Origin: an uncultured Ancrocorticia sp.
GTDB taxonomy: Bacteria > Actinomycetota > Actinomycetes > Actinomycetales > Actinomycetaceae
Assembly (NCBI GenBank): GCA_905373325.1
Contig: CAJPTB010000143.1
Span: 1 to 5,614 of the forward strand
Direction: 5' to 3'
DNA length: 5,614 bases
The stretch's first letter is position 1, and each line of letters opens with the position of its first letter. The position numbers were made by a program, and so were the translations under genes. Below are positions 1-5,614 of the stretch, one piece after another. The notes under the pieces were generated by a model, which was not told the origin of the DNA, ran no database searches, and worked only from the letters and a program-made list of their open reading frames with translations.

Positions 1-1
1 G

Positions 2-1117
2 GCCATGGGAAGAGCCAGGAGGCTGCGCTTCATTTGCCTGATGTCGATGTACTCGGGCAACATCACGGGGTTCGCACCGGACGCCAAGAACCTGGTGTCC
101 GACGTCCAGAGTTTCCGTCCGACCTATATCCTGGCCGTCCCGCGGATCTTTGAAAAGATCTACAACGCGGCGGACGCCAAGGCCGGCAAGGGCCTCAAAC
201 TCAAGCTTTTCAGGCACTTCGCCAAGGTCGCGATCGAATACTCGCGCGGGCTCGACAAACCCGGCGGGCCTTCGCTTGCCCTCAAGGCCGAGCACCGCTT
301 GGGCGAGCGCCTGGTCTACTCCTCGATCCGCTCGATCCTCGGAGGGAATCTGCGCAACAGCATTTCGGGCGGCGCGCCGCTTGGAGCGCGCCTCGGCCAC
401 TTCTTCCGCGGCGTCGGCATCAAGGTCTATGAGGGCTACGGGTTGACCGAAACGTCCGCGCCGACATCCGTCAACACACCGCGTTTCATGCGCATCGGCT
501 CGGTGGGCCCCGCCTACCCCGGCTGCTATGTGTCGGTGGACGACGACGGCGAAATCCTCGGCAAAGGCGACCACATCTTCGTCGGATACAACAACAACCC
601 CGAGGCGACGGCCGCCGCTTTCACGGAAGACGGGTGGTTCCGCACCGGCGATTTGGGCGAGATCGACGACGACGGATTCATCTTCATCACCGGCCGCAAG
701 AAGGAGCTGATCGTCACAGCCGGCGGCAAGAACGTCGCCCCCGCCGTCCTCGAGGACAGGCTGCGGGGCCATCCGCTGATTTCCCAGGTGGTCGTCGTCG
801 GCGACCAGAAGCCCTTCATTGGAGCCCTCGTCACGTTGGACTCCGAGATGCTGCCCGGTTGGCTGAGAAACCACGGGCTTCCAGAAATGAGCGCGAGCGA
901 GGCGGCCGAGGACCCGCAGGTTCTCGCCGCGGTCGACAGGGCGATCAAACGCGCGAACGATTCGGTCTCCCGGGCCGAGTCGATCCGCAAGTTCAGGATC
1001 CTCCCCATCGACTTCACGGTCGCCAACGGATATATGACGCCGTCGATGAAGGTCAAGCGCGCATCGGTGATCCGAGACTTCAACGAGGAGATCGAGCGTA
1101 TCTACGCGGCGGGCTAG
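2..1117 (+). CDS. fadD: Long-chain fatty-acid--CoA ligase (FadD15-like, AMP-binding), 5'-truncated by the window edge
   Basis: This is the C-terminal part of an acyl-adenylate-forming enzyme that activates long-chain fatty acids to acyl-CoA using ATP. Counting from the ATG at base 5 (370 residues), the visible blocks are FRPTYILAVPRIFEKIYN (37-54), typical of the FadD15 branch, SGGAPL (121-126), the adenylate-binding YEGYGLTET (142-150), the ATP-binding GWFRTGDLG (210-218), and the hinge block TGRKKELIVTAGGKN (229-243). Near the C-terminus, TPSMKVKR (345-352) holds the expected catalytic lysine. The N-terminal P-loop (TSGTTGxPK) of this family of about 600 residues is missing, so the ATG at base 5 is an internal methionine and the gene enters from the left. 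The reading frame is open to base 2. The first dozen residues do not clearly match the usual LPLAHxFARF block. The gene converges on the clp block, with its stop overlapping the chorismate mutase stop. Family assignment is secure; the exact substrate is not. Confidence 0.93.
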   Translation, partial: AMGRARRLRFICLMSMYSGNITGFAPDAKNLVSDVQSFRPTYILAVPRIFEKIYNAADAKAGKGLKLKLFRHFAKVAIEYSRGLDKPGGPSLALKAEHRLGERLVYSSIRSILGGNLRNSISGGAPLGARLGHFFRGVGIKVYEGYGLTETSAPTSVNTPRFMRIGSVGPAYPGCYVSVDDDGEILGKGDHIFVGYNNNPEATAAAFTEDGWFRTGDLGEIDDDGFIFITGRKKELIVTAGGKNVAPAVLEDRLRGHPLISQVVVVGDQKPFIGALVTLDSEMLPGWLRNHGLPEMSASEAAEDPQVLAAVDRAIKRANDSVSRAESIRKFRILPIDFTVANGYMTPSMKVKRASVIRDFNEEIERIYAAG

Positions 1118-1422
1118 TGGAAGAGCTCGTCGGCGATCCGCTCGTGGTGACGGATCACCTCGGAGACGACGAAGCGGAGGAACTTCTCGGCGAAAACCGG
1201 GTCGAGCCCGGCGTCCGCCGCCAGCTTTCTCAGGCGGCGGATCTGCTGCTCCTCACGCTCGGGATCCGAAGGCGGCATCGAGTGCATGGCCTTGAGTCTG
1301 CCGACTTGCTGCGTGCAGCGGAAACGCTCCGCAAGAATGTGGACGAGTGCGGCGTCGAGGTTGTCAATCGTTCGGCGATGCCCCTTCAGAAGCTCACGCG
1401 CTTCGTCGTCTGAGATCTCCAT
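1114..1422 (-). CDS. Chorismate mutase, AroQ class, monofunctional
   Basis: A 102-residue protein expected to convert chorismate to prephenate in the cytosol, the entry step to phenylalanine and tyrosine. It is an all-helical AroQ-type protein of normal length for a stand-alone mutase. Aligned by eye to the E. coli PheA mutase domain, the active-site residues fall at matching spacing: Arg16 (for Arg11), Arg33 (Arg28), Lys44 (Lys39), Asp53 (Asp48), Arg56 and Glu57 (Arg51, Glu52). The last helix has EVIRHHERI (88-96); the position usually held by Gln88 or a Glu lies in the HHE cluster (92-94). No prephenate dehydratase or ACT domain follows. The ATG overlaps the clpX stop by one base (TGATG) and has only a weak Shine-Dalgarno, so translation is probably coupled to clpX. 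Its TAG lies in a CTAG shared with the convergent fadD stop. The function call is strong; the benefit of sitting with clpX is unknown. Confidence 0.93.
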   Translation of the reverse strand: MEISDDEARELLKGHRRTIDNLDAALVHILAERFRCTQQVGRLKAMHSMPPSDPEREEQQIRRLRKLAADAGLDPVFAEKFLRFVVSEVIRHHERIADELFH

Positions 1423-2681
1423 CAGGCGCTCTTTGCCTTCTTGAGCACAAGCGTGGGCTCTCCGCCTCCCTTGACCGCAGCGGCGTCGAAAACGATCTTC
1501 TCGACGTCGCTGCGCGAGGGGACCTCGAACATCGCTTCTTTGAGCAGGCTCTCCATAATAGAGCGAAGGCCGCGTGCGCCCGTCCCCCGCGCGATGGCTT
1601 CGCGTGCGATCTCGTGCAGGGCTTCGCCGTCGATTTGGAGCTGTACCCCGTCGAGTTCGAACATGCGCTCATACTGGCGCACGAGGGCGTTCTTCGGCTC
1701 GGTGAGGATGCGGATGAGATCGCCTTCGGTCAGCTCCTCCGTAGCAGCGACGACGGGCAGGCGCCCCACAAGTTCAGGAATCAGCCCGAACTTGTGAAGG
1801 TCCTCCGGCGTGGCCTCGCTCAGCACCTCGGCCCCGTTGTCGGCGATGTGCAGCTCCGAACCGAAGCCGATCCCGCGTCTGCCCGTGCGAGAGGAGATGA
1901 TCTCTTCCATCCCCGCAAAGGCGCCCGCGCAGATGAAGAGGATGTTCGACGTGTCCAGTTGCAGGTACTCCTGCTGCGGATGCTTCCGCCCTCCCTGCGG
2001 CGGCACCGAGGCTACGGTTCCCTCGATGATTTTGAGAAGGGCCTGCTGCACGCCCTCGCCCGAAACGTCCCGGGTAATCGAAGGATTCTCGGATTTGCGT
2101 GAGATTTTGTCGATCTCGTCAATGTAGATGATGCCGACCTCGGCCCGCTTGACGTCGTCGTCGGCGGCCTGAATGAGTTTGAGGAGTATATTCTCGACGT
2201 CTTCGCCCACATATCCGGCCTCGGTCAGCGCCGTGGCGTCGGCTATGGCGAATGGAACGTCGAGCATTCGGGCGAGGGACTGAGCCAGATACGTCTTTCC
2301 GGTGCCTGTCGGCCCGAGAAGCAGAATATTGGATTTTCCGATCTGGACCTCTTCGTCTTGGGAGCGCTTCGGCCCGCCCTGGGCGCGGATGCGCTTATAG
2401 TGGTTGTACACCGCGACGGCGAGCGTCCGCTTCGCCGTATCCTGCCCGATGACGTACTCGTTGAGAAACTCGTAAATCTCCTTGGGCTTTGGCAGCGCGT
2501 CAAGTGAAAAATCCGAGCTTTCGTCCTGTGCGAGCTCCTCGGCGATGATGTCGTTGCACAGATCGACGCATTCATTGCATATATAGACGCCGGATCCCGT
2601 GATGAGCTTCCTCACCTGCCGCTGACTTTTCTGACAGAACGAGCACTTGAGAGTGTCCGCCGCGTCTACGGTGCGTGCCAT
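1422..2681 (-). CDS. clpX: ATP-dependent Clp protease ATP-binding subunit ClpX
   Basis: A 419-residue, full-length AAA+ unfoldase that recognises substrates, unfolds them with ATP and threads them into ClpP. The N-terminal zinc-binding domain has Cys13, Cys16, Cys35 and Cys38. Visible AAA+ elements are Walker A GPTGTGKT (123-130), pore-1 loop GYVGED (156-161), Walker B IIYIDEID (184-191), the RKH pore loop (232-234), the arginine finger in ELVGRLP (Arg307) and sensor 2 in GARGLRS (Arg370). The ClpP-docking loop carries IGF at 271-273, so it should dock on a ClpP ring. The ATG is preceded by GGAGGAG at a spacing of 5 bases, which fixes the start. The gap from clpP2 contains two hairpins, so clpX probably has its own promoter or is attenuated from clpP1P2. 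Its stop overlaps the chorismate mutase start. No key residue is missing. Confidence 0.98.
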   Translation of the reverse strand: MARTVDAADTLKCSFCQKSQRQVRKLITGSGVYICNECVDLCNDIIAEELAQDESSDFSLDALPKPKEIYEFLNEYVIGQDTAKRTLAVAVYNHYKRIRAQGGPKRSQDEEVQIGKSNILLLGPTGTGKTYLAQSLARMLDVPFAIADATALTEAGYVGEDVENILLKLIQAADDDVKRAEVGIIYIDEIDKISRKSENPSITRDVSGEGVQQALLKIIEGTVASVPPQGGRKHPQQEYLQLDTSNILFICAGAFAGMEEIISSRTGRRGIGFGSELHIADNGAEVLSEATPEDLHKFGLIPELVGRLPVVAATEELTEGDLIRILTEPKNALVRQYERMFELDGVQLQIDGEALHEIAREAIARGTGARGLRSIMESLLKEAMFEVPSRSDVEKIVFDAAAVKGGGEPTLVLKKAKSA

Positions 2682-2686
2682 CCAAA

Positions 2687-2693
2687 CTCCTCC
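2687..2693 (-). promoter_or_regulatory. Ribosome binding site of clpX
   Basis: On the minus strand the sequence GGAGGAG lies 5 bases before the clpX ATG. It is close to a perfect anti-16S match and is the strongest Shine-Dalgarno in the window. It supports the chosen start and suggests efficient translation of clpX independent of the clpP genes. Confidence 0.85.
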
Positions 2694-2710
2694 ATATGTG
2701 TCGAGGCTAT

Positions 2711-2740
2711 CGTGATACCTCGCTAGGTGAGGCTATCACG
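2711..2740 (-). repeat. Inverted repeat / hairpin in the clpX leader region
   Basis: The arms CGTGATA (2711-2717) and TATCACG (2734-2740) are perfect reverse complements, and an inner CCTC (2718-2721) pairs with GAGG (2729-2732), leaving one bulged base (2733) and a 7-base loop. The 11-bp structure ends 30 bases before the clpX ATG. The 9-mer GAGGCTATC also occurs as a direct repeat at 2703-2711 and 2729-2737. No T-run follows on the clpX strand, so it is unlikely to be a simple terminator. It could be a protein-binding operator or an mRNA structure in the clpX 5' leader. It does not match the CIRCE or HspR (HAIR) consensus. The structure is plain in the sequence; its role is not. Confidence 0.55.
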
Positions 2741-2765
2741 GGATTGCCGCCGTGTGGAAAGGATA

Positions 2766-2812
2766 CGCCGAGAAGCGAAGGGCGGAAGTTCGAGCCCTCT
2801 CGCTTCTCGGCG
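2766..2812 (-). terminator. Hairpin terminator downstream of clpP2
   Basis: A long GC-rich hairpin begins 15 bases after the clpP2 stop. Thirteen pairs (2766-2778 with 2800-2812, arm CGCCGAGAAGCGA) are followed by one bulged base and five more pairs (2779-2783 with 2794-2798) around a 10-base loop. On the minus strand it is followed by TATCCTTTCC, a weak T-rich stretch. This fits an intrinsic terminator or partial attenuator separating clpP1-clpP2 from clpX; it could also protect the 3' end of the clpP message. Confidence 0.7.
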
Positions 2813-2827
2813 AGGATTTAAAGACAG

Positions 2828-3487
2828 TCAGCTTCCCGACGGCGCCTTGCGCGAGGTGAGGACCTGATCGACCAGTCCGTACTCTTTGGCCTCGTTGGCG
2901 GTGAGAATCTTGTCTCGCTTGATGTCGTTTTTGATCTCGTCGGCGGGCTTGCCGGAATGATGCGAAAGCGTGTCGCACAGCCAATTGTTCATCCGCTCGA
3001 GCTCGTCGGCGACGATCGCGATGTCCGATGCCTGCCCCTGCATTCCCTCCATGGCAGGCTCATGTATGAGAACGCGCGCATTCGGCAGCGCGAGGCGCCG
3101 CCCAGGCGAGCCCGCTGCGAGCAGAACGGCCGCGGCCGACGCCGCCTGGCCCAGGCACACCGTCTGTATCTGCGGCTTGATGTACTGCATCGTGTCGTAA
3201 ATCGCGGTCAGCGCCGTGAAGGATCCGCCCGGCGAATTGATGTACATCGTGATGGGCGAATCGGGATCCTGGGACTCAAGGACGAGAAGCTGAGCCATGA
3301 TGTCGTCAGCGGACGCGTCATCGACCTGGACGCCGAGAAAGATGATTCGGTCCTCGAAAAGCTTGGCGTACGGATCCTGCCTCTTGTACCCGTAGGGCGT
3401 GCGCTCCTCGAAATTGGGCAGGACGTAACGGGCGGACGGCATGGCCGGCGCCAAGCCCGAAAAGTATGGAGAGTTCATATTGCTCAT
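2828..3487 (-). CDS. clpP2: ATP-dependent Clp protease proteolytic subunit ClpP2
   Basis: A serine peptidase of the ClpP family (S14), 219 residues from the chosen ATG. It should form one heptameric ring of the mixed ClpP1-ClpP2 barrel known from actinobacteria, where ClpP2 is the ring that binds the unfoldase. The catalytic triad is visible as Ser117 (GQAASAAA), His142 (ARVLIHEP) and Asp192 (IKRDKI), and the oxyanion strand as INSPGGS (83-89). The N-terminal PSARYVLPNFEERTPYGYKR (17-36) is typical of actinobacterial ClpP2. The start is uncertain: in-frame ATGs end at 3523 (overlapping the clpP1 stop as ATGA), 3505, 3487 and 3478, with the first three in successive copies of an 18-bp repeat. 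I chose 3487 because MSNMNSPYF resembles remembered family starts. None has an ideally spaced Shine-Dalgarno, so coupling to clpP1 is likely. The gene ends before a strong hairpin. Confidence 0.96.
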   Translation of the reverse strand: MSNMNSPYFSGLAPAMPSARYVLPNFEERTPYGYKRQDPYAKLFEDRIIFLGVQVDDASADDIMAQLLVLESQDPDSPITMYINSPGGSFTALTAIYDTMQYIKPQIQTVCLGQAASAAAVLLAAGSPGRRLALPNARVLIHEPAMEGMQGQASDIAIVADELERMNNWLCDTLSHHSGKPADEIKNDIKRDKILTANEAKEYGLVDQVLTSRKAPSGS

Positions 3488-3536
3488 TTCTCCGTCGATC
3501 CTCATTCCTCGCTGGACTCTCATTCCTCGTTCGATC
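3483..3536 (-). repeat. Three 18-bp tandem repeats at the clpP1/clpP2 junction
   Basis: Three adjacent 18-base units occupy 3483-3500, 3501-3518 and 3519-3536. Read on the plus strand they are CTCATTTCTCCGTCGATC, CTCATTCCTCGCTGGACT and CTCATTCCTCGTTCGATC; units 1 and 3 differ at 3 positions and units 2 and 3 at 4. On the coding strand each contains a GAGGAATGAG-like element (GGAGAAATGAG in the unit nearest clpP2), a purine-rich stretch with an ATG in the clpP2 frame. The first copy met by ribosomes also encodes the last residues and TGA of ClpP1. The clpP2 frame would read [18 protein letters not shown] through them. Confidence 0.8.
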
Positions 3537-4131
3537 CGCCGATGGCATTGGCGCTGGAGACTATGCGGTCGACGAAACCGTATTCGAGGGCCTCTTGCGC
3601 GTTGAACCAATGGTCGCGATCGCCGTCTTCGATGACCTGCTCGGGCGTCTTTCCCGTGGCCTCGGCGGTGATTTCGGCGAGCTCCCTCTTCATCTGCAAG
3701 ATGAGATCGGCGTTGATGCGAATGTCCGTGGCCGTTCCGCCGGCGCCTCCGAGCGGCTGGTGCAAGAGCACGCGGGCGTGGGGCGTGATGTACCGCTTCC
3801 CTTTCGCCCCAGCCGACAGAAGGAACTGCCCCATTGACGCCGCCATTCCCATGCCCACCGTCACCACGTCGGGCTGGATGAACTGCATCGTGTCGTAGAT
3901 CGCCATGCCTGCGGTCACCGAGCCGCCGGGGGAATTGATGTAAAGGTAAATGTCCTTCTGCGGGTCCTCGGCGGCCAAAAGCAGCATCTGGGCGCAGATG
4001 ATGTTCGCGTTGTCCTCGCGGACTTCCTCGCCAAGCCAGATGATTCGCTCCTTGAGGAGCCGGTTGTAGACAGACTCCTCCAGACTGCCGTGCTGCGGCG
4101 TCTGTCCCTTCATAGCGGGCGTAGTGCTCAC
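3520..4131 (-). CDS. clpP1: ATP-dependent Clp protease proteolytic subunit ClpP1
   Basis: A ClpP-family serine peptidase of 203 residues, partner ring of ClpP2 in the cytosolic degradation chamber. The triad is Ser99 (GMAASMGQ), His124 (ARVLLHQP) and Asp173 (DGDRDHWF), with INSPGGS at 65-71 and a handle region [11 protein letters not shown] (127-137). The open frame extends upstream to 4446, but this would run back into tig. I chose GTG at 4131 because GAGGAAGGA stands 6 bases before it; the next ATG (4113, MKGQTP) has no Shine-Dalgarno. The first residues are probably a processed propeptide, as known for actinobacterial ClpPs. It follows tig after 148 bases with a terminator, a ClgR-like box and a possible promoter, and overlaps the first possible clpP2 start by 4 bases, so the two clpP genes should be co-transcribed and coupled. 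Confidence 0.97.
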   Translation of the reverse strand: MSTTPAMKGQTPQHGSLEESVYNRLLKERIIWLGEEVREDNANIICAQMLLLAAEDPQKDIYLYINSPGGSVTAGMAIYDTMQFIQPDVVTVGMGMAASMGQFLLSAGAKGKRYITPHARVLLHQPLGGAGGTATDIRINADLILQMKRELAEITAEATGKTPEQVIEDGDRDHWFNAQEALEYGFVDRIVSSANAIGGSNEE

Positions 4132-4137
4132 GCGTCG

Positions 4138-4146
4138 TCCTTCCTC
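4138..4146 (-). promoter_or_regulatory. Ribosome binding site that decides the GTG start of clpP1
   Basis: GAGGAAGGA on the minus strand ends 6 bases before the GTG at 4131. The downstream ATG at 4113 is preceded by the coding-like GTGAGCACTACGCCCGCT with no purine-rich match, so the GTG is the better start. Confidence 0.75.
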
Positions 4147-4148
4147 AT

Positions 4149-4163
4149 CCGGGTGGTTCCCGG
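4149..4163 (-). other. Small leader hairpin before the clpP1 Shine-Dalgarno
   Basis: CCGGG and CCCGG (4159-4163 and 4149-4153) can form a 5-bp stem with a 5-base loop, ending 2 bases before the Shine-Dalgarno. It may merely reflect GC-rich sequence, or keep the ribosome site exposed. Weak support. Confidence 0.3.
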
Positions 4164-4179
4164 CCGTTGTTACCCCTCG

Positions 4180-4208
4180 ACGATAGCCGGTCCCGGCCCT
4201 CGATTCAC
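4180..4208 (-). promoter_or_regulatory. Possible clpP1P2 promoter
   Basis: On the minus strand a -10-like TATCGT (4180-4185) is preceded by a 17-base spacer and a poor -35-like GTGAAT (4203-4208), which shares only TGA with TTGACA. A weak -35 is expected for an activator-dependent promoter, and the ClgR-like box lies about 60 bases upstream of the predicted transcription start (near 4173). This would give a leader of about 40 bases. It is inference; no mapping data are available. Confidence 0.35.
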
Positions 4209-4226
4209 CGCCGGATGGAGCCTTTT

Positions 4227-4237
4227 CGCTGTAGGCG
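4227..4237 (-). promoter_or_regulatory. ClgR-like operator upstream of clpP1P2
   Basis: The minus-strand sequence CGCCTACAGCG fits the core CGC-Y-N-A-N-R-GCG that I recall for ClgR, the activator of clp genes in corynebacteria, mycobacteria and streptomycetes. The downstream flank AA fits the consensus; the upstream flank fits poorly. It sits between the tig terminator hairpin and the putative clpP1 promoter, where an activator site is expected. No clgR gene is in the window. Confidence 0.5.
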
Positions 4238-4243
4238 CATGGC

Positions 4244-4277
4244 CTTCGGGGACGGAGCCTGAACCCCGTCCCCGAAG
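4244..4277 (-). terminator. Hairpin terminator downstream of tig
   Basis: A perfect 12-bp stem (CTTCGGGGACGG at 4244-4255 with CCGTCCCCGAAG at 4266-4277) with a 10-base loop starts 2 bases after the tig stop. No T-run follows on the minus strand, so it is the GC-rich stem type without a U tract often seen in actinobacteria. It probably ends the tig message or stabilises its 3' end. Confidence 0.65.
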
Positions 4278-4279
4278 AG

Positions 4280-5614
4280 TCAGCCTTCGAGCTTTTCGAG
4301 CAGCGTCTTGCGAGCCTTGCCCGCCTTCTCGGCCTCGACGATGCGCGCCTTCTCGGCGTCGTCCGCCGTTGCGACGTAGGCGAGCACGTCGTCGATTTTC
4401 GCCGAAGCCGGGTCGAAAGGCTCCGGGGCCTTGGAGGCTTTTCCACCGAACTCGGGGGTCGGCTGACCCTCGGGGGCTTCGCCGACGACGGCCGCGACGT
4501 CGACCGCCTCGCCGTTGGAATCGACGACGTCGACGAGGCGGAGATAGGCGATCAGCGCCTTGCCGCGCGCAAGCTCGGCCGCGAACGAGCTGACCTGGTT
4601 CGCCTGGGCGGCGGCCTGGATGAACTCATTGGGATCCATGCCGTAAGCCTGCGCCTGCTGAACCATGAAGCTGAAGAGCTCGTTTTGCTCGATGTCGATG
4701 GCGAAGGCCTCGGCGAGGACGTCGAGAAGCAGCTGGTCGCGCATGAGGCGCTCGGACTCCGCGCGCGCCTCGGGCTCGTGCTCGTCGCCGAGCTCCTTGC
4801 CCTCCATCTCGAGGTGGCGGACGACTTCTTCCTCGAGCGCCCCCTTGGGCAGCGGGACGTCGACGGCGTCGCGCAACTTCTCGCTCAAAAGGTCTCGCGC
4901 CGCGTAAACCTGGGCGGATGCTTTGGCCTTTGCAACCTCGCCGCGCAAATCCTCGCGCAGCTCCTCAATGGTGTCGAACTCAGAAGCGAGCTGGGCAAAA
5001 TCGTCGTCGGCCTCCGGGAGCTCGGATTCTTTGACGTCGTTGGCGACAACGGTCACTTCGGCTTCCTCGCCCTCGTGCTCGCCGCCGGCCAGCTCGGTCG
5101 TGAACGTCGCCGATTCCCCTGCTTTCAAGCCGGTGAGGGCGTCGTCGATGCCATCGACCATCGTGCCCGAGCCGATCTTGTAGGAGACTCCGGAGACCGA
5201 GTCGACCTCCTCGCCGTCGATCTTCGCGACCATGTCGACCGTGACGTAATCGCCGTCCTTCGCTGCGCGCTCAACTGCCTTGAGAGTGCCGAAACGCTCG
5301 CGCAAAGCGGTGAGACGCTCCTCGACGTCCTCCTCGCCGACCTCCACGGCGTCGACGGCAATCGTGAACGAGGAAGGATCCGGAATGGCGATCTCGGGGC
5401 GCACCTCGACGGTCACGGTGAAGACGAGATCCTCGGTGGAGCCTTTCTCTGCGGGAACGGAGGTGACATCGACCTCCGGACGGGACATGGGGTGAAGCGA
5501 ATTCTCTTCGACAGCGGCGCCGTAATAGCGGTCGAGCGAGCTGTTGACCGCCTCCTCGACGATGACGCCGCGTCCGAACTGGGCTTCAATGACGCGGGCG
5601 GGAATGTGGCCGCG
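4280..5614 (-). CDS. tig: Trigger factor (ribosome-associated chaperone and peptidyl-prolyl isomerase), N-terminus cut by the window edge
   Basis: Trigger factor binds the ribosome at the tunnel exit and shields nascent chains; its FKBP domain isomerises Xaa-Pro bonds. The open frame runs from the right edge for 444 codons and begins with [16 protein letters not shown], just after the ribosome-binding signature GFRKGK of the N-terminal domain, so only about 35-40 residues are missing. The M of MSRPEVDV (codon ending at 5488) is internal. The FKBP-type domain spans roughly 5254-5039 ([13 protein letters not shown] to VVANDV), with the usual YKIGSG and GLKAGE elements. It is followed by [20 protein letters not shown] and the helical chaperone domain. 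After a Pro/Gly-rich linker, the last 38 residues (4396-4283) form a small extra module, IDDVLAYV...[12 protein letters not shown]. The gene ends 2 bases before a terminator hairpin and lies upstream of clpP1, as in other actinobacteria. Product call is secure. Confidence 0.97.
   Translation of the reverse strand, partial: RGHIPARVIEAQFGRGVIVEEAVNSSLDRYYGAAVEENSLHPMSRPEVDVTSVPAEKGSTEDLVFTVTVEVRPEIAIPDPSSFTIAVDAVEVGEEDVEERLTALRERFGTLKAVERAAKDGDYVTVDMVAKIDGEEVDSVSGVSYKIGSGTMVDGIDDALTGLKAGESATFTTELAGGEHEGEEAEVTVVANDVKESELPEADDDFAQLASEFDTIEELREDLRGEVAKAKASAQVYAARDLLSEKLRDAVDVPLPKGALEEEVVRHLEMEGKELGDEHEPEARAESERLMRDQLLLDVLAEAFAIDIEQNELFSFMVQQAQAYGMDPNEFIQAAAQANQVSSFAAELARGKALIAYLRLVDVVDSNGEAVDVAAVVGEAPEGQPTPEFGGKASKAPEPFDPASAKIDDVLAYVATADDAEKARIVEAEKAGKARKTLLEKLEG

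Noticed and set aside
634..1413. Plus-strand open frame (259 codons) across fadD and chorismate mutase
   Set aside because: It is out of frame with fadD, where the +2 frame carries all family motifs, and antisense to the mutase; composition is Arg/Gly/Pro-rich shadow.
2705..2713. Nine-base match GGCTATCGT between the clpX leader (plus strand) and the clpP1 promoter (minus strand, 4180-4188)
   Set aside because: One 9-mer shared by two regions of about 150 bases is not rare by chance, and the orientations relative to the genes differ.
2682..2827. CIRCE, HspR (HAIR) or ClgR sites before clpX
   Set aside because: I looked for TTAGCACTC/GAGTGCTAA, CTTGAGT/ACTCAAG and CGC-N5-GCG; none is present. 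TCGCTAGGTGA resembles a ClgR half-site pair but has the wrong spacing.
2957..3898. Long plus-strand open frame (313 codons) antisense to clpP1 and clpP2
   Set aside because: It lies opposite two clearly conserved genes, has Arg/Ser-rich composition without a recognisable domain, and is the usual shadow frame of high-GC coding DNA.
4132..4446. Upstream extension of the clpP1 frame to an ATG at 4446
   Set aside because: It would overlap the end of tig, run through the tig terminator and add an Arg/Pro/Ser-rich segment absent from ClpP proteins.
1..5614. Mobile elements, CRISPR, RNA genes or a novel defence-type system
   Set aside because: All space is taken by ordinary housekeeping genes with two gaps of about 150 bases; no transposase, integrase, tRNA-like fold or spaced repeat array was seen.

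Overview
The window is about 62-65% G+C by eye and carries the actinobacterial protein-quality-control block tig - clpP1 - clpP2 - clpX, all on the minus strand, followed by a small chorismate mutase gene. A long-chain acyl-CoA ligase gene converges on the block from the plus strand. Two tandem clpP genes, an actinobacterial ClpP2 N-terminus (PSARYVLPNFEERTPYGYKR), the C-terminal tail of the trigger factor and the clpX-chorismate mutase pair all point to a high-GC Gram-positive. The Actinomycetaceae or a neighbouring family is my best guess; that is inference from remembered synteny and protein resemblance, not a database result.

Layout from left to right: (1) bases 2-1117, plus strand, the C-terminal part of a FadD15-type long-chain acyl-CoA synthetase whose 5' part lies outside the window; (2) 1114-1422, minus, an AroQ-class chorismate mutase of 102 residues whose stop shares a CTAG with the fadD stop; (3) 1422-2681, minus, clpX, whose stop overlaps the mutase start by one base; (4) a 146-bp gap with a strong terminator-like hairpin after clpP2 and a second hairpin or operator-like palindrome just upstream of clpX; (5) 2828 to about 3487, minus, clpP2, preceded by three 18-bp tandem repeats that multiply its possible start codons; (6) 3520-4131, minus, clpP1, most likely starting at GTG; (7) a 148-bp gap with the tig terminator hairpin, a good match to the core of a ClgR operator, a possible promoter and the clpP1 Shine-Dalgarno; (8) 4280-5614, minus, tig, whose first residues lie beyond the right edge.

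The genes form one functional theme. Trigger factor meets nascent chains at the ribosome, ClpX unfolds condemned proteins, and ClpP1 and ClpP2 form the mixed peptidase barrel. Three transcription units are suggested: tig (ending in its own hairpin), clpP1-clpP2 (ClgR-like site upstream, hairpin terminator downstream) and clpX-chorismate mutase. The mutase belongs to aromatic amino acid synthesis and appears to be translated through coupling to clpX.

I found no mobile element, CRISPR array, RNA gene or wholly new system. The points most worth a second look are the tandem repeats at the clpP1/clpP2 junction, the ClgR-like box, the palindrome before clpX, the mutase coupled to clpX, and the small C-terminal module on the trigger factor.
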